This document shows positions 56,613-64,000 of a DNA stretch of 64,000 nucleotides, one piece after another. The position numbers and the translations under genes are program-made. The notes under the pieces are model-generated. The model made no database searches. It saw nothing but the letters and a program-made list of their open reading frames with translations, and was not told the DNA's origin. This DNA comes from Nelumbo lutea (Eukaryota; Streptophyta; Magnoliopsida; Proteales; Nelumbonaceae): NCBI GenBank assembly GCA_022828595.1, contig JAKGHH010000008.1, positions 21,072,378 to 21,136,377 on the forward strand, in the 5' to 3' direction. Every line of letters starts with the position of its first letter. Position 1 is the first letter of the stretch.

Positions 56613-57929
56613 TCACTTCATAGAAGGCGGAGAATCAGATGGTGGTGAAAGCTGAAATGGAGGAAAGGAAGGAAGCCCAGCGTCTGGTGCAGGTGGTGCG
56701 GGCGGAAGTAGTGGCTCCAGTGGATCATCTGGGATTTGAACCAGTGGTGGTGGCTGAAAAAGATCGGGTGTCTGCGGAAGAGGAAATGATGGTGTCTGAT
56801 GGGGGTCAGGTGGGGCAGACGTCACCGGCGGAGAAAACAAGAATGGGTTTTCCGGAACCAGTGGCAAGGTTGGATCCCATGGTGGAGAAAAGATTGGGAC
56901 GAGAGGAGGCGATGGTGTAGCAAAGTCCGGTGGTGTGTCTTGATCTGGTGTCGGTGGATCAACATCAGGCACTAGTGGTGGTGCAAAAAACGGGAACAGA
57001 GGTGGCGGTGGATCAGCATCAGGCACTAGTGGGGGTGCAAACAACGGGAACAGAGGTGGCGGTGGATCAGCATCAGGCACTAGTGGCGGTGCAAACAACG
57101 GGAACAGAGGTGGCGGTGGATCAGCATCAGGCACTAGTGGCGGTGCAAAAAATGGGAACAGAGGTGTATCATCTGGAGGAGAGAACCAAGGAAATATTGG
57201 CGGGTCAGTTACGACGGGTGGTGGCGGGGAGGGAACTAAAGGCGGCGGTGGTGAGGGGAACAAAAGGGTTGGTGAAAATATGTCCGGTAGAGGTGGGAAA
57301 AAGAGTGGTGGAAGAGGCGAAGGGTCTACTACTGGTGGTGGAGGTGAAGGGACCAGAGGTGGTGGTGGGGAGGGGACTAGAGGTGGCGGTGGGGAGGGCA
57401 CTAATGGAGGTGGTGGAGAAGGAACTAATGGAGGTGGCCATGGAAACGTGACAGGAGGTGGTGGTGAGGGCACTAATGGAGGTGGTGGAGAAGGAACTAA
57501 TGGAGGTGGCCATGAAAACGTGACAGGAGGTGGTGGTGATGGAACTAAAGGTGGCGGTGGAGATCGGCGACGTCGCCGTCGAGGAGAAGATGGTGATGGG
57601 GTGGGAAGAAAAGGGTTGTCAGGAGAAGGGGAGATAGGGAAAGGCCATTGGCCACAGGTACCAAAGAGATAGTGGTATAACGGATCACAGTTTGCTCTGT
57701 TAGTTCTCGCTCGGCCGCCAATGTTCCTTACTCGCCCAAAACCTCTTCTACTACTAGGACTGCTGCTGCTGCTGCTCCTATGGACTCTTCTCTTCTCTTC
57801 TTCTTTTCTCTGCTGATGCTTGCTGTGTGGATGCCGATGGGTTCTGGCCTCTGCGCCTGTGATGGACGCTATAGAAAGAACTGTCAAGAGCAGAAGTAGC
57901 AAAGCCAATCCCACTAGGTTGGCCTTCAT
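56613..57929 (-). CDS. Extensin-like proline-rich protein with C-x10-C module
   Basis: A single-exon minus-strand gene of 438 codons. Residues 1-28 (MKANLVGLALLLLLLTVLSI...) are a clear signal peptide. A basic, Arg/Ser-rich segment follows, then NCDPLYHYLFGTCGQWPFP with two Cys ten residues apart. The remainder is Pro-rich: a block of SPPPPLVP / SPPPPVTF repeats (SPPPP is the extensin-type site for Pro hydroxylation and arabinosylation), four tandem 18-residue repeats of PLFPLFAPPLVPDADPPP type, and an acidic Pro/Asp tail ending PPSMK. Few Tyr occur in the repeats, unlike the gene at 45894. Probably a secreted hydroxyproline-rich wall glycoprotein. A TATA element lies about 70 bp upstream. 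Confidence 0.82.
   Translation of the reverse strand: MKANLVGLALLLLLLTVLSIASITGAEARTHRHPHSKHQQRKEEEKRRVHRSSSSSSPSSRRGFGRVRNIGGRARTNRANCDPLYHYLFGTCGQWPFPISPSPDNPFLPTPSPSSPRRRRRRSPPPPLVPSPPPPVTFSWPPPLVPSPPPPLVPSPPPPVTFPWPPPLVPSPPPPLVPSPPPPLVPSPPPPLVPSPPPPVVDPSPLPPLFFPPLPDIFSPTLLFPSPPPPLVPSPPPPVVTDPPIFPWFSPPDDTPLFPFFAPPLVPDADPPPPLFPLFAPPLVPDADPPPPLFPLFAPPLVPDADPPPPLFPFFAPPLVPDVDPPTPDQDTPPDFATPSPPLVPIFSPPWDPTLPLVPENPFLFSPPVTSAPPDPHQTPSFPLPQTPDLFQPPPLVQIPDDPLEPLLPPAPPAPDAGLPSFPPFQLSPPSDSPPSMK
56957..57172 (-). repeat. 54-bp coding minisatellite in the extensin-like gene
   Basis: Four nearly identical 54-bp units, carrying GGCACTAGTG and GGTGGCGGTGGATCAGCATC on the plus strand, encode the 18-residue PLFPLFAPPLVPDADPPP repeat. 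The frame is kept because the unit is a multiple of three. Copy differences are few (Phe/Leu, Ala/Val changes), which suggests recent expansion. Confidence 0.9.
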
Positions 57930-57997
57930 CTCTTCTTCCTATATCAATACTCTTTCATCTACTTACAGTCTTGCATGCAAAGAAAGAGCCCATGTGA

Positions 57998-58008
57998 ATA
58001 AATATATA
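57998..58008 (-). promoter_or_regulatory. TATA box of the extensin-like gene
   Basis: The minus strand reads CGTATATATTTATT about 70-80 bp upstream of ATG 57929, a good plant TATA element at a normal distance. Confidence 0.6.
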
Positions 58009-58024
58009 CGCAAGGTATTAATGG

Positions 58025-58812
58025 AGGTAACTTCCCCCACTTAATTATGCTTAGGTTGGTTGGACTGTGCTATTAGCTCATGGGGATAGCTGGAAGCGTA
58101 GACCAACAACCTTGCTGTTTACCAAGGTTTCTATAATTATCTTTTGCTCCAGTATGTCCTCTGTGTACCAATCAGCATTGTAGACTTCTTACTATTAAGA
58201 TTTGATGCCGAATTAAGGGATGGGGTTGATTGATATGTAGATGGTAGAAGTGGGTTTCTGTTGGATGAAGCACTGAAGACTCCCTGGGGTATAGCAGGAG
58301 TTCATGGCCAGCTGTTTTCTTGTTGAATTTCAGTAGCAGGTGAAGATGAACTTATGGCCTCCCTCTCTCTCTCTCTCTCTCTCTGAGTAGAAATTGCTTG
58401 CAGGCTGGCCCAGGCCTAATAAATCTGCTTGGTTTTTGGGATTCTTGGGCTAATAGCACGAAAGGAATTATGGTTAGGGCTGAGAAGAGAACCGAGGGGT
58501 GGAACCGTGGAAGGAGTGGAAGGTATTTAATGGTTGCTCATCTAGTTTTATGTGCCACAACAGTCTCGCATGGACAATTTTTTCCTCCCTGAGATTGAGT
58601 CATTAATGTTTTCAATCTCCACCATATCACCAAGGCTATATCGATCTTCTGTGATTTAAGAGGAAATTTCCAATACCAAGGCTTTCATGCCATGATCCAT
58701 CGTGCTTAATTATAGTGTAAGTTGCAATGTGTTCTATCATTAATCCACTAATTAAGCTAAGGTCTTAAATAAGTTTTTAAAGTTTTAATCCACCTGGAGA
58801 TGCAATCATCAT
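58025..58812. other. Upstream region of the extensin-like gene
   Basis: Non-coding; it should include the promoter of the minus-strand gene. A CT microsatellite lies at about 58362-58384. No other element could be delimited. Confidence 0.5.
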
Positions 58813-58820
58813 CCTTAAAC

Positions 58821-59297
58821 TAGGGGTGCAACTTGGGCAGGCCTAGCCTGAATCCGAATCTGCACCCGGAATTTTACACGGATTAGGCTTGGATTTTCAG
58901 TCTTTGGGTTGGGCTTGGGCCCAAGAAGTCGGGCTTTTTTATTTTTCAGGTTGGGTTTGGGTTTAGCCCTTAGGTAGTTCAAACCCGGCCCAATTATATA
59001 CATTTATACATATAATGTATAGATGTAAGTATTACATACATATTTATATACATACATAAATATATGCATATATTTATATAAATACATTTATATATGTATA
59101 ATTTTAGAGTGGATTCATTGACCGACCTGAATTCGATTCGGGCCTAAGCCCAACCCAAATGTATCAATTTACAGGACAAGCTGAACTTAAATTGAAAAAA
59201 TCGGGTTTGACATCGGACTTGGACCTTAAGCCCAAAATTTAGGGCCGGGCCTGGGTTGACCATAAACCCGACCCTACCCGCGCGATTTGCACCCCTA
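58821..59297. mobile_element. hAT-like non-autonomous element 6 (perfect 8-bp duplication)
   Basis: 477 bp from TAGGGGTGCAACTTGGGC to the complement of TAGGGGTGCAAATCGCGC. It is flanked by a perfect 8-bp direct repeat CCTTAAAC (58813-58820 and 59298-59305). Subterminal parts are rich in GGGCTTGGGCCCAAG-like and GGGTTTGGGTTT words with complementary AAGCCCAA words at the other end; the centre is TATATACAT-rich. This is the best-defined member of the group in this window. Confidence 0.92.
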
Positions 59298-59305
59298 CCT
59301 TAAAC

Positions 59306-60289
59306 TACAGAGAGCCAGTGAACGGTGGAAAGATAGGTTAATTAAATTGGGTTGACTAAGGCTCTCTACATGAAAGATGAGATCCTCCAGATCTGACTTT
59401 TGCATGCGTTAATTTTCCTGTACAAATCCTCTCGTTCCATGCATGATAGCCATTTGTATTGACATTTTCAACTTGTATTATTACTAGCCATTGAAAAGTT
59501 TTCCAAGTTAAAATGAATGCCAGCAAAATGAGGGCACAAATAGCAGGTTCTACTGAGCTGAAAATTCTCATTAATGGTCAAAGAAATGGGGTCCTTTGCC
59601 TTTGGTCCCCAAATCCATTTAAGTTGCTTTCTATCTCTGTCAAAATTACTCTAATTGACAAGAGATTTGTACTGTTACGAAAAGTAGAAAAAAATGTAGA
59701 ATGAGAAATTCAACAAAAGTTTATGTGGTTCAATTCGATGTATAACTTGTATTGACGAGCGAAGGAGGAACTGGAATCCAATAGAAAACGGGAATAGAGA
59801 AATACAAAGTTGTGGGAACACTTTTATTCTCTCATAGAAACCCTAAATTTCAATACATCCGAGCTTTCACGCACTCTAAACTTTCTATCAATCTTGTTAG
59901 ATAAGTCAAACATATATTAAAAAGAGAAAAACCCCTTCAGCAACAATTAACATAACATAATGTATTTGGGCCGGACCCATAAATTGAGAATGGATTGGGT
60001 TTTGTTTTGTTTCTTGTTTTTTTTTTTTTTTTTTTTTTTTCTCTTTTAAGGCTGTAATGTAATTAATTGAAATTCTTTTTTAATTTTGTTTTGGATTTTA
60101 CTTTATTCTATTTCATGTCTTAATTTATTTCATTTGTACTATGATCAAACAAAATAAGTTAAAATTTGAAACAAAAATAGGTTAGAATTTACACTCAAAT
60201 CATTTGCACTGCCATGATTTTGCATCAGTGCAAATTAATTTGCATTGAAACCAAACACAGCCTCAAATAAAAAAAAAAATTATTAATCA
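59306..60289. other. Intergenic spacer with possible LTR fragment
   Basis: No gene was found. The piece around 59705-59940 (CAACAAAAGTTTATGTGGTT, then GAGAGAATAAAAG-type text in complement) resembles the edge of a plant LTR retrotransposon, but termini are not visible. A T run of about 25 is at 60017-60041. Confidence 0.4.
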
Positions 60290-60297
60290 TCAAAAAG

Positions 60298-60731
60298 TAG
60301 GGTGCAACTTGGCCAAGGTGGGTTGGGTTGAAGGTCAACCCAAGCCTAACCTTAAGGTGCAAATCTCGGGCTCAGTTTTGGGTCAACCCGAGAATAAGCC
60401 CAAGTTTATAAACCCAGGCCCAACCTGAACTTAACACAACACAGCTCGGGTTGGGTTTGGCCATAGGCTGTGCTGTGTTGGGTTAACCGGTATTGGGCGG
60501 GTTGGTCAAGTTCGAAAGAATTTATGTATAAATTTTTACATAGGGCATGTTTGTTTGCTCTTAATGACTCTTATCTCTTAATACCTTCAAAAGGCATTAA
60601 TAGTGTTCCATTCTCATTTTATCTTTGGCCTTAATTCATGTAAAGTAGCAATAAAGCTCACTTTGGTTTTCTAAAAATATCCCCAAAAGGGTATTCCTTT
60701 TATATATGTTATGATGTCCTATACAACAACA

Positions 60732-60776
<45 letters not shown>

Positions 60777-61885
60777 GTAATAATAATAATAATATTAATA
60801 GTAATAATGAAGTAGTTCTTAAAAGTTACTATTTAAATAGTTAATACTAATTACTTAATTATCTAATTATATATTATTAATGAAGGAATATTTAGATTTA
60901 TTATTCTTTTATTGATTATATATGTATTATTTATCTGTTTTTCAAAAGATACCCCAATTAGTTTCTTCTCCTTTTACATTAAGAGCATAAATTATTGTTT
61001 TAGTTAATAATAATAATGAGGTAATATTTAGAAATTATTTTTTTATCAATTAGCTATGTATTATTTAATTACATATTTAACTATTTTATTTATTTGTTCA
61101 ACTATTTATTTAATTAATTAAATACTAAATACATCATTATTAATTATTAGTTAAACCATTAATTAAAAATAATGCATTTTAAATATATAACTTAATTAAC
61201 TATTAAATTCTCAATTCATTAAAAGTAATTATGTAGTTAATTAATAATTAATTATAGAAATAATTAATATTAATTATCAATTAAACATTAATTACTATTT
61301 TAATTAATAATATTAATAATTAATAATTATTATTTTATATTCATTTAATTAATTGATAATTAGTTTGCTAAAAGTCAAACAAGCTTTTTGGTATCTTGGG
61401 TTAAAATAGTCAATTGGAAATTTTCAAATTCATCATTGAGATTTCAAAACAACATTCTTTGCATTCATACTTTAGAACTAAGAAAAGTTCACCAACTCCA
61501 ATACAACTTTAAAAGTAATTATTACAGTTTCAAAGGGGCATTCAAATCTCAGATTTCAGTGCAAACAAATAGGTCCTTTAGTTTTATTTTATTGGGATTT
61601 ATGGCCCAATTTAAGAGTAAAATTGATTGAAAATATGTACAAATTTCATTTATAAAAGGACATATACATACTTTATACATATAAACATGTAAATATAATT
61701 AGAAAAAAGGCATGTTTATATAAACATGTAAATATAATTCAAGCGGGCTTAGGTTGGGTGGGGCTCGGGCTCAAGTTTTTAGGCCTTATCCCAAGCCCCT
61801 ATCCAAAAATCTTAGGCCCAACCCATGCAAAAAGTTGAATTGATAGGTTGAGCTCATGTTGGACCCACCCAAGTTGCACCCCCTG
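60298..61885. mobile_element. hAT-like non-autonomous element 7, large, probably with a nested insertion
   Basis: 1588 bp from TAGGGTGCAACTTGGCCA to the complement of CAGGGGGTGCAACTTGGG. Flanking octamers TCAAAAAG (60290-60297) and TCAAAAGG (61886-61893) differ at one base. Subterminal GGGTTGGGTT and CCCAACCC words are as in element 6. The middle is very A/T-rich and contains a TAA microsatellite. At about 60546 GGCATGTTTGTTTGC is mirrored at about 61560 by GCAAACAAATAGGTCC, which suggests a second element of about 1 kb inside. No protein is recognised. Confidence 0.75.
60733..60796. repeat. TAA trinucleotide microsatellite
   Basis: About 20 TAA/ATA units with a few interruptions (AGTAAT, ATTAAT), inside hAT-like element 7. 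Confidence 0.95.
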
Positions 61886-61893
61886 TCAAAAGG

Positions 61894-62486
61894 GACGAGG
61901 GCATGAGACACTATTCTCAAAACAGTACTATAAACTAAATCTCAAAACAAAAGATAAAAATAAACTAGGGGTGACAACCCTTGTTCATTCTAGACGATCA
62001 GTTGACAACTTCCGTTTGAATTGTTCGATGAACATTCTTGGACTTGGAATTCTTTTTCTTCTTATTTTTCATTGTCACCCATTCTTGATTAGAATCATTC
62101 TTCTCTTTGGAATCATTTGTCATCAGATTCTCAACAATGTGATTATATTTCTTCATGGGACTGGCTACCCGACTAGAATTATTTTCTTATTTTGCGTTAG
62201 GAATGCCCTCATCACCTCTATATTGATGAGCTCTACTAAAAATAGAATTCTATATACTCATTGATTTCAATCTCCTGATCGTCCTAGCATCATTGATTCA
62301 ACTATATAGGCTGCGGAAAACTTGGCCTACCGTCACCGCATTTTGATGATGCCTCCCGCAAAAGTCTTTTTTCCATTAGAATATTCCACTATATTACCTT
62401 CAAGGGCTTGTTCCGTCTTTTGCACCTTCTCTATATTCACATCAACATTTTTCCGAACACTAGTTGTGCCATTCTTCACTTTCACC
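61894..62486. other. Unassigned spacer
   Basis: On the minus strand part of it reads as a Lys/Asn-rich protein (EWVTMKNKKKKNSKSKN), which could be a fragment of a retroelement gag. Stops interrupt it and I cannot assign a family. Confidence 0.3.
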
Positions 62487-62987
62487 TAGATGTGTAAATC
62501 AGGCGTTGCCACTTGTGGCCCGCCACGATACGACAGTCCGTGGGCCGTGCTAGGCCTAGTATGATGGTTCGGGCTGTGCTGGGCCAGAGGTTCATAGTCT
62601 ATGGGCCGAAATGGCCTAGCCCGTGGCACGACCCATCCGAAAACTAGTCGTTGCCCCCCTTCCCCCTAACGGCTAGTTTCAGCTTTTTGGGGTTTTTTAC
62701 ATGAATACCCCCTAACAACTATAAACAACTATATGGGGGATATTTGTGTATTTTGCTTATGGAGGGGAGAAAAAATGACACAAATGCCCCCCAATAGCTA
62801 TATAACAACTAGTTTAGGGGGCTTTTTGGGTAAAGTTATAAATAACTTTACAATGACCAAAATACCCCTCCCAACAACTGAAAAACAGCTAGTTTCTAGA
62901 GTATTTTGGGCAATTGAATTATTTTCAATTCCTATAAATATCCCTATCCTCCACCATTCGTCACACCAATTCAACAATTGTCTTAAT

Positions 62988-62992
<5 letters not shown>

Positions 62993-63034
<42 letters not shown>

Positions 63035-63043
63035 CTCTCTCTC
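62993..63043. repeat. CT dinucleotide microsatellite
   Basis: About 25 CT units with one CG interruption near 63030, in the leader of the hAT transposon. Confidence 0.95.
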
Positions 63044-63320
63044 ATACATACTCTACAATCTGAGTGAACTCTGATTGGCTGATTGTCTGATTCTCTAATT
63101 CTCAAGTCTCAACTTTTTTGAAGTTTCAACAAGAAGGCTTGCTCAATCAACTCAAGTATATTAAGTTATCAATTTGGGAGGCTTGGATGTTGAAAGGATT
63201 TAACTGTTAAAATCAAGTTGGGATTCTGAACCAGCAATCCGGGTAAGTCCAATTAAATTAATTTTTATTTTTTTAGAATTAAAAAAAAAAGCTGACTCTT
63301 CCCAAAACCAATTCCCCATC

Positions 63321-64000
63321 ATGTTCACTGTTGACGATATTCAATCTTATCATGATAGTGCTAGCATTGATGCTAATGATATTGATGGAAAGAAAAAGAG
63401 GGCCTCTAAGTTGAGTAGCCCGGTTTGGAAAATGTTTAAAGTAGATGATATTGAGGGGAAGGGAAAAAGAGCAGTTTGCCAAAAATGTAGAAAATACTAG
63501 CTATTGTAGCAAGGGTGGTACTGGCCATTTGAGCAGACATTTGCTCACACATGAGAAGGAAGAAGAAGAAGAAGAAGAAGAAGAAGAAGAAGAAGAAGGG
63601 AGAGAAACAACACAAACACAAATTGGGAGGGGGTTTGGTACATTTAAATATTCACAAGAAAAAATGAGACAAGAATTAGTAAAATACATTGTATATGTAG
63701 AACAACCATTTCTTTTAGCTAAAGATACTAAGCTTGAAAAATGGTCGTGTAATTTTGTAAATCCACAATATAAAAAAGTTTTAGGAATACTATTAAATCA
63801 GATGCTTAAAATTTTTTTTATTCATATCAACAAAATTTAATTTATTTGTTATCAAATCTTAATTCTAAAGTTACAATTACTTATGATGTTTGGACATCTA
63901 CATTTAACATAAGTTATATTTGTGTTATTAACCATTTTATTGATGAAAATTAGCTTTTAAATAAAAGAATTTTAAGTTTTACTAGGATTGGATGGCTACA
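63321..64000 (+). pseudogene. hAT (BED-finger, RICESLEEPER-like) transposase, broken and partial
   Basis: From ATG 63321 (MFTVDDIQSYHDSASID...) the frame reads SKLSSPVWKMF and AVCQKCRK, the first Cys pair of a BED zinc finger, then meets a stop at about 63498. The His pair (GGTGHLSRHLLTH) is in the next frame, so a small indel near 63485-63500 has split the finger. A Glu-rich GAA microsatellite follows, then KMRQELVKYIVYVEQPFLLAK, a typical start of the hAT transposase core. A further frame change near 63830 leads to NSKVTITYDVWTSTFNISYI, which contains the conserved T-x-D-x-WT motif. Family members are nuclear DNA-binding transposases or domesticated derivatives; this copy is not functional. 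Confidence 0.85.
63558..63597. repeat. GAA trinucleotide microsatellite in transposase pseudogene
   Basis: About 13 GAA units encoding a Glu run inside the hAT transposase frame. Such tracts are prone to length change. Confidence 0.95.

Larger units (their letters stand above)
62487..64000 (+). mobile_element. hAT transposon with decayed transposase, running off the window
   Basis: The left terminus TAGATGTGTAAATCAGGC is followed by subterminal GGGCC/GGCCC-rich words, then a leader with a CT microsatellite and a transposase gene with a BED zinc finger. TAG...TGxAA matches the pattern of the non-autonomous elements at 47.9, 54.0, 58.8 and 60.3 kb. The right end lies outside, so size and target duplication cannot be read. 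Confidence 0.75.

Noticed and set aside
56639..57672. Plus-strand Gly-rich protein across the extensin-like gene
   Set aside because: The same shadow effect. The minus strand has the signal peptide, the Cys module, a TATA box and a single long frame.
62733..63074. 113-codon protein ending in a Ser/Leu run
   Set aside because: The run is the CT microsatellite in the hAT leader, and the rest has no similarity to known domains.
63340..63840. Any claim that the hAT gene is a domesticated, working transcription factor
   Set aside because: The zinc finger is frameshifted and a second frame change follows, so decay is the simpler reading.
1..64000. CRISPR arrays, operons, ribosome-binding sites or phage genes
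   Set aside because: The window is plant nuclear DNA; the tandem repeats are minisatellites without spacer structure.

Overview
The window is nuclear DNA of a flowering plant. The evidence is GT-AG introns, a chloroplast-targeted gene with 19 exons, Ty1/Copia, L1-type LINE, SINE, Harbinger-like and hAT-like elements, and two cell-wall-type proline-rich protein genes. I cannot name the species. Only three genes look functional; most of the sequence is transposon-derived or unannotatable A/T-rich spacer.

Layout. 1-4.1 kb: probably intron sequence and the last coding exon plus 3' UTR of an upstream plus-strand gene, with two GC-rich minisatellites and a LINE RNase H relic. 4.97-43.93 kb: one gene for a plastid adenylate kinase of the AMK5 type (adenylate kinase domain plus a C-terminal DUF1995-type region). 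I could assemble it as 19 exons with consistent phases (603 codons plus stop). Its introns total about 37 kb. Intron 4 (14.2 kb) holds a nest: an older antisense Copia element with a 5-bp target duplication, invaded by a younger near-complete sense Copia element and by a solo LTR, each with its own target duplication. Intron 14 (8.6 kb) holds a second antisense Copia, lacking its 5' LTR, abutting a sense LINE. SINEs, a Harbinger-like MITE, a hAT-like element and tandem repeats occupy other introns.

45.9-47.05 kb (plus strand) and 56.6-57.9 kb (minus strand): two single-exon secreted proline-rich proteins. Their repeat domains differ, but both carry the same short cysteine module (C-x10-C) just after the signal peptide region. 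Between and beyond them lie dispersed repeats. The recurrent type is a hAT-like non-autonomous element with TAGGG-like ends and 8-bp target duplications; seven can be delimited between 41.8 and 61.9 kb. A decayed hAT transposase gene with a frameshifted BED zinc finger starts at 62.49 kb and runs off the right edge.

The adenylate kinase interconverts AMP, ATP and ADP in the plastid. The proline-rich proteins are probably wall or apoplast proteins. I see no functional link between these genes, and no new enzymatic or defence system. The most informative content is the dated nest of insertions inside an intact housekeeping gene, the shared C-x10-C module in two diverged proline-rich genes, and the clustered hAT-like family next to a transposase relic.
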